From Avibacterium sp. 21-586 (lineage in GTDB: Bacteria; Pseudomonadota; Gammaproteobacteria; Enterobacterales; Pasteurellaceae), in assembly GCF_026226775.1 (NCBI RefSeq), contig NZ_JAKKOD010000001.1, forward strand, positions 986,501-1,050,500: 64,000 bases of DNA. The letters are read 5' to 3'. The translations under genes and the position numbers were made by a program. Under the pieces are notes generated by a model. That model did not search any database, was not told where the DNA came from, and saw only the letters and a list, made by a program, of their open reading frames with translations. Position 1 is the first letter of the stretch; every line of letters begins with the position of its first letter. Shown piece after piece: positions 36,123-46,216 of this stretch.

Positions 36123-36884
36123 ATGCCGACCATTAGTGTTGCAATGATTGTAAAAAACGAACAACAAGATCTCGCACAATGCCTAGCAAGCGTGAAAGAT
36201 TGGGTGGACGAGATTGTGATTTTAGACTCGGGTAGCACCGATAATACCAAAGAAATCGCCCTACAATATGGCGCGAAATTCTATGAAAATACCGATTGGC
36301 AAGGCTTCGGCAAGCAACGCCAACTTGCCCAGCAATATGTAACTTCTGATTATGTGTTATGGCTAGACGCTGATGAGCGCGTAACCGATGAGTTACGAGA
36401 AAATATTCAGCAAGCGGTGGCAAAAAATTTGCCAAATGTGGTGTACGATATTCCGCGCATCAGCGAAGTATTCGGGCGCTTAATTCGTCACTCGGGCTGG
36501 TATCCTGATTATGTGGTACGCTTGTATCAAACCCAGTATGCAGGCTATAACGATGCCTTAGTTCACGAAAAAGTGGTATATCCTACCAATGCAAAAGTGG
36601 AAAAATTGGCGGGTAACTTGCTGCATTACCCTTATAAAAATTTACATCATTACTTGGTGAAATCGGCCAATTATGCACAAGCTTGGGCGGAACAGCGCCA
36701 TAGACAAGGGAAAAAAGCCACGCTGTTTCAAGGTGTTACCCACGGAATTAGTGCTTTTATTAAAATGTACGTATTAAAAGCAGGATTTTTAGATGGTAAA
36801 CAGGGATTTTTATTGGCGGTGCTTTCAGCTTTTTCAGTATTTTCTAAATATGCTCAATTATGGTCAAAAGATGTTTCTAAATAA
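36123..36884 (+). CDS. LPS core glycosyltransferase family 2, LgtF/WaaE-like
   Basis: A GT-A-fold glycosyltransferase of 253 residues, cytoplasmic face of the inner membrane. It has the start '[21 protein letters not shown]', the nucleotide-sugar '[10 protein letters not shown]' near 38, the metal-binding 'LWLDADERV' (DxD-type) near 82 and 'VHEKV' near 155. The arrangement matches the WaaE/KdtX group and H. influenzae LgtF, which adds the first glucose to heptose I of the LPS inner core. A second LPS glycosyltransferase follows 16 bases later. It is divergent from comEA. Confidence 0.85.
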   Translation: MPTISVAMIVKNEQQDLAQCLASVKDWVDEIVILDSGSTDNTKEIALQYGAKFYENTDWQGFGKQRQLAQQYVTSDYVLWLDADERVTDELRENIQQAVAKNLPNVVYDIPRISEVFGRLIRHSGWYPDYVVRLYQTQYAGYNDALVHEKVVYPTNAKVEKLAGNLLHYPYKNLHHYLVKSANYAQAWAEQRHRQGKKATLFQGVTHGISAFIKMYVLKAGFLDGKQGFLLAVLSAFSVFSKYAQLWSKDVSK

Positions 36885-36900
36885 TTATTAAGGTAAGAAT

Positions 36901-37929
36901 ATGAGCGAGACTAAACCAGAAATTTTATTTATTAATATGGCAAAAGGCTTTGGTGGTGGTGAATTCCAAACTGAGCAATTAATGTTAGCATTGCCTGAGT
37001 ATAAAGTTTACTTTTTTGGAAAAAAGAATGGTAAGTTTATTCAGAAATTAAGAGAGCATAAAAATATTACTATTTTAAATCTTTTTCAGATAATTAAACG
37101 TGTGCTGAATAAGAAACCATTGATTATCCATGCTCAAGATGGCAGAGGAGCCCATATCGCAGGCTTTCTGAAATTGATCTCTGGAAAATCTGTTGTAATA
37201 ACAAGGCATGTTGCCTTTCCATTTAAACGTAAATCTTCCACAAAATCTTATAAAAATGCTGATATATTGGTTGGAGTCAGCGAGCAGGTTAGTCATAACT
37301 TAAGAGATCTAAATAGTAATGTTAAAACAATTTATGGCTGCATAAAGCCTTTATTAGAAAATAATCAATTTGAACAAACATTTTTTTCAGAGAAAACCAG
37401 AAAGTTATCTATCGCTCATATTGGTAATTTACAAAAAGTTAAGAATTTTGAATTAACTATTGAGCTAGCAAAAAATTTTCCTGAAATATTATTTTATATT
37501 GTTGGTTCAGGCGAATTAGAACAAGCCTTGAAAGAACAGGCTAAAGACTTAAAAAATGTTATTTTTATTCCCTTCACGCCTTATATTGGCTCTATATTTA
37601 AGCATATTGATGTACAAATTCTTCCATCTTTCTTAGAAGGGTTACCCGGAGTTATTTTAGAAGGTTACCAATATAATATTCCTACTATTGCTAATGCAGT
37701 AGGTGGAATTCCAGAGATTATAGAAGATGGCAAAACAGGCTATTTAATCAAACACAATACACCTGAGTCCTATCAAAAAGTTTTAAAAGATCTACTTAAC
37801 CATCCAGAACAACTGATTGAGTTAAAAGAAAATATCAAGCTGTATATGCGACATAATGATTTTTCTGCACAAAATATGGCAAAACAGTATGCTGAAATTT
37901 ATCAGCATCTTTTAGCCGAGAAACCATAG
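36901..37929 (+). CDS. Glycosyltransferase family 4, probable LPS outer-core transferase
   Basis: A 342-residue GT-B-fold enzyme: 'INMAKGFGGGEFQTEQL' at the N-terminus (glycine-rich acceptor loop) and the donor-site motif 'PSFLEGLPGVILEGYQYNIPTIANAVGGIPEII' near 240-275, with the conserved E-x7-E spacing. The sugar and linkage cannot be read from the sequence. It follows the LgtF-like gene closely, so both probably act on LPS. It is noticeably more AT-rich than its neighbours, common for variable LPS genes. Confidence 0.82.
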   Translation: MSETKPEILFINMAKGFGGGEFQTEQLMLALPEYKVYFFGKKNGKFIQKLREHKNITILNLFQIIKRVLNKKPLIIHAQDGRGAHIAGFLKLISGKSVVITRHVAFPFKRKSSTKSYKNADILVGVSEQVSHNLRDLNSNVKTIYGCIKPLLENNQFEQTFFSEKTRKLSIAHIGNLQKVKNFELTIELAKNFPEILFYIVGSGELEQALKEQAKDLKNVIFIPFTPYIGSIFKHIDVQILPSFLEGLPGVILEGYQYNIPTIANAVGGIPEIIEDGKTGYLIKHNTPESYQKVLKDLLNHPEQLIELKENIKLYMRHNDFSAQNMAKQYAEIYQHLLAEKP

Positions 37930-37960
37930 CCATTTATACCGTTTTTGTAACGAATATTTG

Positions 37961-37988
37961 TTGCCTTTTTATCGGAAAAGCGTATAAT
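37961..37988 (+). promoter_or_regulatory. Promoter of the rpsP operon
   Basis: TTGCCT, a 16-base spacer and a perfect TATAAT (37983-37988) predict a transcript start near 37995 and a leader of about 90 bases. Confidence 0.7.
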
Positions 37989-38032
37989 CCACAGGCTTTT
38001 TGTCTATATATACAGAGAAAAAAGTAAGCATT

Positions 38033-38060
38033 CCCACTCCTTCGATGTGGGTTTTCTTTT
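38033..38060 (+). terminator. Leader hairpin with T-run before rpsP
   Basis: CCCAC / GTGGG (38033-38037, 38047-38051) with a 9-base loop is followed by TTTTCTTTT, between promoter and first gene. It could be a weak attenuator. Confidence 0.5.
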
Positions 38061-38085
38061 AGTATTCATTAATTAGAGGAAGGTT

Positions 38086-38337
38086 ATGGTAACCATTCGT
38101 TTATCTCGTGGCGGTTCTAAAAAACGCCCATTTTACCAAATTGTAGTAGCTGACAGCCGTTGCCCACGCGATGGTCGTTTTATTGAGCGTGTTGGCTTTT
38201 TCAACCCTTTAGCGGCAGGTAAAGCTGAGCGTCTTCGTATCAATCTTGAGCGTGTAAATGCTTGGGTTGAGAAAGGAGCAAGCTTATCAGATCGCGTTAG
38301 CTCTTTGGTAAAAGAAGCTCAACAAGCTGCAGCTTAA
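38086..38337 (+). CDS. rpsP: 30S ribosomal protein S16
   Basis: Small-subunit protein needed for assembly of the 16S 5' domain. Its 83 residues begin [20 protein letters not shown], the family signature, followed by '[14 protein letters not shown]'. A strong ribosome site (AGAGGAAGG) precedes it. It heads the conserved rpsP-rimM-trmD-rplS operon. Confidence 0.98.
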   Translation: MVTIRLSRGGSKKRPFYQIVVADSRCPRDGRFIERVGFFNPLAAGKAERLRINLERVNAWVEKGASLSDRVSSLVKEAQQAAA

Positions 38338-38368
38338 TTGCAGTTTTTAAAGTTTATAGGTGAATGAA

Positions 38369-38896
38369 ATGACGCAACAAAGAATTGAAGTAGTTGGTAA
38401 ATTAGGCTCAACATACGGAATTCGTGGTTGGTTACGCATTTATTCATCAACAGAACAAGCCGAAAGCATTTTTGATTATCAGCCTTGGTTTTTAAAAATT
38501 AAAGGTCAATGGCAGCCAACAGAATTAGAAAGTTGGAAACATCATAATCACGAACTTATTGTTAAATTAAAAGGCATTAATGATCGTGAAATCGCACAAA
38601 CCCTAACCAATGTTGAAATTGGTGTAGATTTATCTGTATTCCCTGAACTTGAAGAGGGGGATTATTATTGGCACGATTTAATTGGCTGCCAAGTGGTGAA
38701 TCTGCAAGGTTACAATATGGGAACGGTGGCTGAGATGATGGAAACTGGCTCAAATGATGTATTAGTTGTACGAGCGAGTCAAAAAGATGCTTTTGGAAAA
38801 CAAGAACGGTTAATTCCGTTTTTGTATGAACAAGTAGTTAAAAGAGTAGATCTCACCACCAAGACTATTGAAGTGGATTGGGACGCTGGTTTCTAA
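38369..38896 (+). CDS. rimM: Ribosome maturation factor RimM
   Basis: Assists assembly of the 30S head by binding S19. Start at 38369 ([20 protein letters not shown]) gives 175 residues, as in H. influenzae; a GTG at 38360 is in frame but overlaps the ribosome site AGG. The N-terminal beta-barrel (to about 95) is followed by the PRC-barrel half ('[15 protein letters not shown]'). Confidence 0.95.
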   Translation: MTQQRIEVVGKLGSTYGIRGWLRIYSSTEQAESIFDYQPWFLKIKGQWQPTELESWKHHNHELIVKLKGINDREIAQTLTNVEIGVDLSVFPELEEGDYYWHDLIGCQVVNLQGYNMGTVAEMMETGSNDVLVVRASQKDAFGKQERLIPFLYEQVVKRVDLTTKTIEVDWDAGF

Positions 38897-38958
38897 ACTC
38901 AGGCATACAGTGAGCTTTAGGTTGTAGCATTTCGAGCCTACAAACTAGGAAAATAACA

Positions 38959-39711
38959 ATGTGGATTGGTCTTGTTTCATTGTTCCCCGAAATGTTTAAA
39001 GCGATTACTGAGTATGGGGTAACGGGTAGAGCCGTAAAACAAAATCTCTTGCAAGTAAAATGTTGGAATCCGCGTGATTTCACCACGGATAAACATAAAA
39101 CCGTTGATGACCGTCCTTACGGCGGTGGGCCTGGAATGTTGATGATGGTGCAACCATTACGTGATGCAATCCAAGCGGCTAAAACGGCAGCAGGAGAAGG
39201 TGCAAAGGTGATTTATCTTTCACCACAGGGACGTAAACTCGATCAAAATGGCGTAACAGAATTGGCACAAAATCAAAAATTGATTTTAGTCTGCGGTCGT
39301 TACGAAGGTATTGACGAACGAGTGATCCAAACTGAGATTGACGAAGAATGGTCGGTCGGTGATTACGTTCTCACTGGCGGTGAATTACCTGCAATGACAT
39401 TGATTGATGCCGTTGCACGCTTTATCCCCGGAGTGCTAGGCAAACAGGCCTCTGCAGAAGAAGATTCTTTTGCCGAAGGTTTGCTTGACTGCCCTCACTA
39501 TACTCGCCCAGAAGTGCTAGACGGAATGTCTGTACCTGCGGTGTTGATGTCGGGCAACCACGCTGAAATTCGTAAATGGCGGTTAAAACAATCGTTATTG
39601 CGAACCTGGTTAAGACGCCCTGAGCTATTGGAAAGCCTAGCTCTGACTGACGAACAACGGAAACTGCTGGCACGAGTCAAACTTGAACAGCAGGCAAATA
39701 AAGTTGATTAG
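38959..39711 (+). CDS. trmD: tRNA (guanine-37-N1)-methyltransferase TrmD
   Basis: Methylates G37 next to the anticodon to prevent frameshifting. The 250-residue SPOUT enzyme shows '[12 protein letters not shown]', '[13 protein letters not shown]' near 50, and the trefoil-knot SAM site '[13 protein letters not shown]' and '[14 protein letters not shown]' (about 110-145). Third gene of the operon; rplS follows 65 bases later. Confidence 0.97.
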   Translation: MWIGLVSLFPEMFKAITEYGVTGRAVKQNLLQVKCWNPRDFTTDKHKTVDDRPYGGGPGMLMMVQPLRDAIQAAKTAAGEGAKVIYLSPQGRKLDQNGVTELAQNQKLILVCGRYEGIDERVIQTEIDEEWSVGDYVLTGGELPAMTLIDAVARFIPGVLGKQASAEEDSFAEGLLDCPHYTRPEVLDGMSVPAVLMSGNHAEIRKWRLKQSLLRTWLRRPELLESLALTDEQRKLLARVKLEQQANKVD

Positions 39712-39776
39712 TTGATTGCGAGTTTAATCATTCGCAAAATCATCAGTTAATACTAGGATCTTAGAAGGATTACACA

Positions 39777-40127
39777 ATGAGTAACATCATTAAACAAATT
39801 GAACAAGAACAATTAAAACAAAACGTACCTAGCTTCCGCCCAGGTGATACTTTAGAAGTTAAAGTATGGGTTGTTGAAGGTAGTAAACGTCGTCTGCAAG
39901 CATTCGAAGGCGTGGTTATTGCAATTCGTAACCGCGGCTTGCACAGTGCATTCACTTTACGCAAAGTATCTAACGGTGTGGGCGTTGAGCGTGTATTCCA
40001 AACTCACTCACCAGTTGTAGATAGCATCGCCGTTAAACGTAAAGGTGCGGTTCGTAAAGCGAAACTTTACTACTTACGTGAGCGTTCGGGTAAATCTGCA
40101 CGTATTAAAGAACGTCTTGGTGACTAA
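39777..40127 (+). CDS. rplS: 50S ribosomal protein L19
   Basis: Located at the 30S-50S interface. The 116 residues include '[16 protein letters not shown]' and '[16 protein letters not shown]', both typical, and '[14 protein letters not shown]'. It ends the operon; a strong terminator follows 20 bases later. Confidence 0.98.
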   Translation: MSNIIKQIEQEQLKQNVPSFRPGDTLEVKVWVVEGSKRRLQAFEGVVIAIRNRGLHSAFTLRKVSNGVGVERVFQTHSPVVDSIAVKRKGAVRKAKLYYLRERSGKSARIKERLGD

Positions 40128-40147
40128 TTTTCCAAACGCAAATTATA

Positions 40148-40177
40148 AGGGCTTGAGAGCAATCTCAAGCCTTTTTT
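40148..40177 (+). terminator. Terminator of the rpsP-rplS operon
   Basis: GGCTTGAGA-GCAA-TCTCAAGCC followed by TTTTTT. Confidence 0.9.
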
Positions 40178-40309
40178 AAATCAGCTAGCCAAATTTAAAT
40201 AAATTTTCTCCCCTCTTCCATTTCACCAATTTTCACACATATGCTCTCCTATAAAATAAAAGAAATTTTTATTTATCATTGAGATTACTTATATAAAATA
40301 GTAAAGTAG

Positions 40310-41653
<1,344 letters not shown>

Positions 41654-41681
41654 TGCAATAATTATGTTCATCTACTAAAAC

Positions 41682-41709
41682 AAGCCCAAGATATTTTTTC
41701 TTGGGCTTT
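41682..41709 (+). terminator. Terminator of purA
   Basis: AAGCCCAAGA / TCTTGGGCTT with a 7-base T-rich loop; short T-run. Confidence 0.7.
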
Positions 41710-41880
41710 GAAATTGCTGAAATTCCTACCGCACTTTTTTCTGCACTTACTAATTGTGCTTGCTTACTCATTATCTTTAGCCAGTTAATGGCATCATTTT
41801 TCAGCTATTCTGCCTTCTTCTTATTTTATCTAATACTCAGTAAGCTGATTTTATCTTTCTCAATTTCTAGAACATAAAAA

Positions 41881-41921
41881 AATCTGCACCCTACTTGGCT
41901 TTTGCCTTTTGAGTGCAGATT
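41881..41921 (-). terminator. Terminator of the first porin gene
   Basis: AATCTGCAC pairs with GTGCAGATT; on the minus strand a run of T follows. An inner GGC/GCC pairing lies in the loop. Confidence 0.75.
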
Positions 41922-41956
41922 ATTTATTCAGCAATTAAGCGAATAACTTCGTTAAA

Positions 41957-43108
41957 TTAGAAGTAAACGCGTAAACCAACACCATAACGATTATCTTTAG
42001 CTGATGAAGTTGAACCAGTAACAGTCACATCATTACCTTCAATCGTGCCAGTACCTTTTACTCGAGAATGAGCATATTCAACATAAGCCACAACATTTTT
42101 GTTAAATGCGTAGTCTGCACCAACTAAATAAACGTTTTCTCTAAGTTTTTGATTTTGGTCAACACTTAATTCGCCAACGACAGAACGTAAGAAGTTCGCA
42201 TCACCTTTATCAAAGCTTAATCCACCTTTGTAGCCTTTATATTCATTGCGCTCCCAAATAGCATAGACAGAAGCGTTATCTAAATATTGGTATTTAGCAG
42301 CAACTTCTAAGAAACGGCCTTTACCGCCTCTGTCTTGGCTTTGATGTTCTTTATAAGAAGATTGACCATATTCAGCACCAAAAGTTACTGGACCGTAAAC
42401 AAATTGTGAAGCTACACGCCATGATTGAACTTTAAGGCCTGTATCGTTTGACAATGCAGAACCATTGTCATTAACTTCAACGGTATAACCGGCATTTAAA
42501 TTTACACCAACGTCATCAAACTGAGCAGCATAAAATGCTGATGTACCATAAGCATATTTAAGGTTATCATCTGCATTATTTTTCTTAGCTTGACCGAAAG
42601 TATAATCAGCACCGAAACCTAAAGTTTGACCTTCAGCTAATTGATAGTCTGCTGAACGGAAAGAAACGACTTTATTTCCACCAGTGAATAGATTGTTGCT
42701 ACCACCAAATAAATAAGAATGATCGTTAAGTTCTACTGAATCACCTGTAGTAGCCTGTTTACCAAATGAAACACGACCTAAATCATCTTTTTCAAGAGCC
42801 AACCATAATTTGTTAGTTTTGATGTTGTTGAATGAAGAATTAGTATCCCATTTATCACCACCATCATTGAAACGTAAACGGGTATAACCGATTACTTTAA
42901 CGCCTTCACCTAAATCTTGTTGCGCTTTAAATTCTAAACGAGAGCCGTTGTTTCTTAAGTCAGCACGTTCGTTATCGTTAAATTTACCTAACACAACTTC
43001 TACACGGCCACCTACATCAACTTTTGTGCCATCTTGGTTATAAACTGTTGCTGCGTTTGCTGAAGTAGCTACAGCTGCTACTGCTAATGCTAATAATGTC
43101 TTTTTCAT
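41957..43108 (-). CDS. OmpP2/OmpC-type trimeric porin, copy A
   Basis: Outer-membrane general porin of 383 residues with a signal peptide cleaved after about residue 20 (MKKTLLALAVAAVATSANAA), followed by 'TVYNQDGTKVDVGGRVEVVLG' and alternating beta strands, ending in the porin C-terminal pattern 'DNRYGVGLRVYF' with terminal Phe. The PEFG-like loop 3 region ('ELNDHSYLFGGSNNLFTGG') is present. It has its own promoter (43211-43239) and terminator. A second porin gene of the same family lies directly upstream. Confidence 0.92.
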   Translation of the reverse strand: MKKTLLALAVAAVATSANAATVYNQDGTKVDVGGRVEVVLGKFNDNERADLRNNGSRLEFKAQQDLGEGVKVIGYTRLRFNDGGDKWDTNSSFNNIKTNKLWLALEKDDLGRVSFGKQATTGDSVELNDHSYLFGGSNNLFTGGNKVVSFRSADYQLAEGQTLGFGADYTFGQAKKNNADDNLKYAYGTSAFYAAQFDDVGVNLNAGYTVEVNDNGSALSNDTGLKVQSWRVASQFVYGPVTFGAEYGQSSYKEHQSQDRGGKGRFLEVAAKYQYLDNASVYAIWERNEYKGYKGGLSFDKGDANFLRSVVGELSVDQNQKLRENVYLVGADYAFNKNVVAYVEYAHSRVKGTGTIEGNDVTVTGSTSSAKDNRYGVGLRVYF

Positions 43109-43193
43109 AATAAAATTCCTTTCAGAATTAAGTTGTTATAACAATTTAAAAGTAAATTAGCCTCATTTTTTGACAGAAAAGGGCAAATCCACT

Positions 43194-43206
43194 TCGCTTT
43201 AAGCGA
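43194..43206 (-). repeat. 5'-terminal hairpin in the leader of porin A mRNA
   Basis: TCGCTT/AAGCGA with a one-base centre, placed at the predicted transcript start, may protect the 5' end. Confidence 0.5.
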
Positions 43207-43210
43207 GTTC

Positions 43211-43239
43211 ATATTGGCAAAGAAATATTGCCCTGTCAA
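43211..43239 (-). promoter_or_regulatory. Promoter of porin A
   Basis: On the minus strand a perfect TTGACA (43239-43234), a 17-base spacer and CAATAT (43216-43211). Confidence 0.75.
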
Positions 43240-43337
43240 CCAAAATTACAAAAAGTTCATTTTATTTAGCGCACAAAATTACATTTTTTAATAAATTTAT
43301 AAATTCTTAGTACCTAAAATACAAATAATAATTAAAG

Positions 43338-43368
43338 AAAAAGCCCACATAAAAAGGTTTATGTGGGC
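43338..43368 (-). terminator. Terminator of the second porin gene
   Basis: GCCCACATAAA-AAGG-TTTATGTGGGC, a perfect 11-bp stem, with TTTTTC following on the minus strand. It separates the two porin transcripts. Confidence 0.9.
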
Positions 43369-43388
43369 AAATGAGAGAATAATTATTA

Positions 43389-44477
43389 CTAGAATAACAT
43401 ACGAGCACCAACAGCGATACGATAATTTGCTTTTTCGTTCGCATTTAATACTCTTCCACCTTGGGTAACTTTACCTTTTCCCCCTTCAACATAAGCGACT
43501 AATTTTTTGTTGAATTTGTGATCTACCCCAAGCATCCAACCACGCATTTTCAATGCTTCCACACTAGGATCTGCTTTTTTACCCTTCGCAAAGTAATATT
43601 GCCCATAGACCGCATTTTGCTCAGTTACATCTACTTTTACCCCAACTAAAAAACGATCATTCTTATGTAATGACGCTTTATACCCTGCTATTTTTTGGAA
43701 ACCAATATTACCACTTTCAACGCCTTGTTTAGATACTCGACCAAATGCCCAGTCAAAACCGACTCGAAGAACATCATATTTCACTTCTAAGCCTATACCG
43801 CCTCGTTTTAATTTATATTGATCTTGTTCTAATCCACTTGCGGATTGGGTAACTATAGAATAACCAGATCCAAAACGTACTCCGAAATCACCAAAGGTAT
43901 TATCATAAAATAAACCAACCCCATAACCTTGACCTTCGTCCCAGCCCGTTGTACCGCTTGAAAGACCATTTGCCTTATTCGCTTGTCCAAAGTAATAATC
44001 TGCAGCAAAGCGGAAACCTTCAAATTTGTTTGACATAAAATGCGCTGCTTTCTTATGTGCATCAAAGAAGATATTACCACCACCATCGTAAGTATAATTT
44101 GCTTTAGGAATATGATCGCCTAGATGTAATTGGCGACCAAAAGTTAATGTTCCCACATCTTTTTGGCTTAATCCTAAAAATAAACGGTGCGTTCTTAAAT
44201 TTCCACCGATAGCATCTACCGCCCCACTACCGTTAGAGAAGCGTAATTCAACACCACCAAACACTTTAAACCCTTCAGCCAAATCATGATATGCTCTTAC
44301 GCGTACACGGGAACCAATATCTCGTAGATCACTACGCTGTCCCGAATCATTACGTAATTCAAAATGCATACGTCCATCAAGATCGAGCTTTGTGCCATCC
44401 TTTTCATAAAGTACAGTTGCACTTGCGGCTGTTGAAACCATTGCTACCACGGCTAATGCGATAAGTGTCTTTTTCAT
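43389..44477 (-). CDS. OmpP2/OmpC-type trimeric porin, copy B
   Basis: A second general porin, 362 residues, signal peptide MKKTLIALAVVAMVSTAASA, then 'TVLYEKDGTKLDLDGRMHFEL' and beta strands ending 'ANYRIAVGARMLF'. It shares the N-terminal plan with copy A but differs widely in loops, so the pair is an old duplication or two distinct paralogues. It has its own strong promoter and a perfect terminator, so expression can be set independently of copy A. Such porins carry nutrients and are exposed antigens. Confidence 0.9.
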   Translation of the reverse strand: MKKTLIALAVVAMVSTAASATVLYEKDGTKLDLDGRMHFELRNDSGQRSDLRDIGSRVRVRAYHDLAEGFKVFGGVELRFSNGSGAVDAIGGNLRTHRLFLGLSQKDVGTLTFGRQLHLGDHIPKANYTYDGGGNIFFDAHKKAAHFMSNKFEGFRFAADYYFGQANKANGLSSGTTGWDEGQGYGVGLFYDNTFGDFGVRFGSGYSIVTQSASGLEQDQYKLKRGGIGLEVKYDVLRVGFDWAFGRVSKQGVESGNIGFQKIAGYKASLHKNDRFLVGVKVDVTEQNAVYGQYYFAKGKKADPSVEALKMRGWMLGVDHKFNKKLVAYVEGGKGKVTQGGRVLNANEKANYRIAVGARMLF

Positions 44478-44535
44478 AATTAATTTCCTTTTTTCTAGGT
44501 TTATTATTAACAGAATAGAGCTTAATTTCCGTTCT

Positions 44536-44562
44536 ATTCATAAAAATTCTATTTTTATGAAT
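44536..44562 (-). repeat. Perfect 12-bp hairpin at the 5' end of porin B mRNA
   Basis: ATTCATAAAAAT-TCT-ATTTTTATGAAT, starting within about ten bases of the predicted transcript start. Confidence 0.75.
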
Positions 44563-44577
44563 CTTTTATCAATGAAA

Positions 44578-44606
44578 AATATAGAAACGTTATTTTTTTC
44601 TGTCAA
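44578..44606 (-). promoter_or_regulatory. Promoter of porin B
   Basis: On the minus strand a perfect TTGACA (44606-44601), 17-base spacer and TATATT (44583-44578). Confidence 0.8.
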
Positions 44607-44881
44607 AAATTCTCTAAAACTGAAAACCCCATAAAAATCGCTAAGAAAACAATAAGTTAAAAGATAATATAATTTAAAAATACGCGAAAAAAGTGTGATA
44701 TATATAACATTTTCTTACTTATCTCATTTTGACAAGATCACTATTAAAAAGAATAACATTATGAAATATAAGTTCTTTTTATCAATCCAAATGGAGCAAT
44801 GAAGTAATATTCAAAAAAATAAATATTTTTAGTAACTTTACTTTATTTTTGTGTAGAAGATCACATTTCTGTGAAAAAAAA
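44607..44881. other. AT-rich gene-free stretch upstream of porin B
   Basis: I see no coding sequence or RNA gene. It is very A/T-rich with T and A tracts, which could be an UP-element or H-NS-bound region for porin B. No specific site is recognised. Confidence 0.4.
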
Positions 44882-44915
44882 CCGCACTTTCAGTAAGTTA
44901 TCAATAAAAGTGCGG
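44882..44915 (-). terminator. USS-pair terminator of epmA
   Basis: CCGCACTTT / AAAGTGCGG inverted uptake-signal pair; on the minus strand it follows epmA. Confidence 0.75.
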
Positions 44916-44938
44916 GGATTTTTTAGGGGATTTTAGGC

Positions 44939-45910
44939 TTACGCATTTTCAATACTAAACGCCATTGTCTCTTTAATACTATCGAGTTCTAAAGCTATCA
45001 TTATTAAGCGATCAACACCTAAGGCAACCCCAGCACAATTAGGCACACCGGCTTGAAGTGCGGCAAGGAATCGTTCATCTAGCTGGCGAATTGGTAAGCC
45101 TAGTTTTTCACGTTGGCAATTATCTTGTTCAAAGCGATGGCGTTGTTCATTCGCATCGGTGAGTTCATTAAAACCGTTAGCTAGTTCAATACCTTTATAG
45201 TAGAACTCAAAGCGCTCCGCCACACGGTGATCTTCCGAGCTAATTTGTGCTAACGCGGCTTGAGTTGCGGGAAAATGATAAATGGCTACCGGACGTTCTT
45301 GCCCTATTTGCGGTTCGATCACGGTGCTGAATAAAAATTGTAGTAAGGTATCCCTATCTTCATTTTCAGCCCATTCTAAGCGGTATTCTTTTGCTTTAGT
45401 AATTAATTCTTCGTGTGATACTGAAAGCGGATCAATCCCCACATATTCTTGGAAGGCAAATTGATAGCTCATACTTTCTGCGGGCTCACAATCCAGAATT
45501 TGTTGTAATAGATCATCCACTTCATTAATTAAACGATACATATCAAAATGTGGACGATACCACTCCAACATCGTAAATTCAGGATTATGCTTTCTGCCTG
45601 ACTCTTCATTACGGAACACTTTACATAGCTGAAAAATCGCGCCACTGCCAGCCGCAAGTAGACGTTTCATTGGATATTCTGGACTGGTAGAAAGCCAAAG
45701 TGTTTTTGATTGATGACCAAAAGGAGAAATAAATTCAGTACAGAAGGTAGCAAGATGCACATCCGTTACGCCAAATTCACTTAAAATAGGGGTCTCCACT
45801 TCTAATAAACCACGATCAGTGAAAAAGCGGCGAATTTCTGCCATTATCTTGGCTCGTGCTAATAAATTATGAATAGTAGCCGTTGGACGCCATTGGTCAT
45901 TTTCTGTCAT
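44939..45910 (-). CDS. epmA: EF-P (R)-beta-lysine ligase EpmA
   Basis: Lysyl-tRNA-synthetase paralogue that attaches (R)-beta-lysine to elongation factor P, easing translation of polyproline. The 323 residues form only a class II synthetase core: motif 2 '[20 protein letters not shown]' near 108 and motif 3 '[14 protein letters not shown]' near 298; the anticodon-binding domain is absent, as expected. It is divergent from frdA, the same neighbourhood as in E. coli. efp and epmB are not in the window. Confidence 0.95.
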   Translation of the reverse strand: MTENDQWRPTATIHNLLARAKIMAEIRRFFTDRGLLEVETPILSEFGVTDVHLATFCTEFISPFGHQSKTLWLSTSPEYPMKRLLAAGSGAIFQLCKVFRNEESGRKHNPEFTMLEWYRPHFDMYRLINEVDDLLQQILDCEPAESMSYQFAFQEYVGIDPLSVSHEELITKAKEYRLEWAENEDRDTLLQFLFSTVIEPQIGQERPVAIYHFPATQAALAQISSEDHRVAERFEFYYKGIELANGFNELTDANEQRHRFEQDNCQREKLGLPIRQLDERFLAALQAGVPNCAGVALGVDRLIMIALELDSIKETMAFSIENA

Positions 45911-46055
45911 AAAATCCCCTAATAATTTCTTTGATAAGATAAAGTGCGGTTATTTTACCTGAAATATTTTTGCAAGATGAGTTATTTTTACATAATGTAT
46001 TTATTCTATAAAAAGAGGAAATACTCATTAAGGTAGCCCTGCTAACCTAACTTTT

Positions 46056-46069
46056 TTGAGTTAGATCAC
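46056..46069 (+). promoter_or_regulatory. FNR-like site before frdA
   Basis: TTGAGTTAGATCAC matches TTGAT-N4-ATCAA except for one base in each half-site. Fumarate reductase is a classic anaerobic FNR target. The rest of the 306-base gap 45911-46216 shows a USS near 45952 and nothing else I can name. Confidence 0.6.
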
Positions 46070-46216
46070 ACTTTCAAACTTTGCTCTGCTTTTTTGATAA
46101 AAAAGTCTGATTTATTTTATAAAAGCGTGGCAAAATAAGCTTACCCTAACAAATTTCAAACAATTTGAAATTTTCTCAGACATTTCAATTTCATCTACTT
46201 TATATTGGAGGAAATC

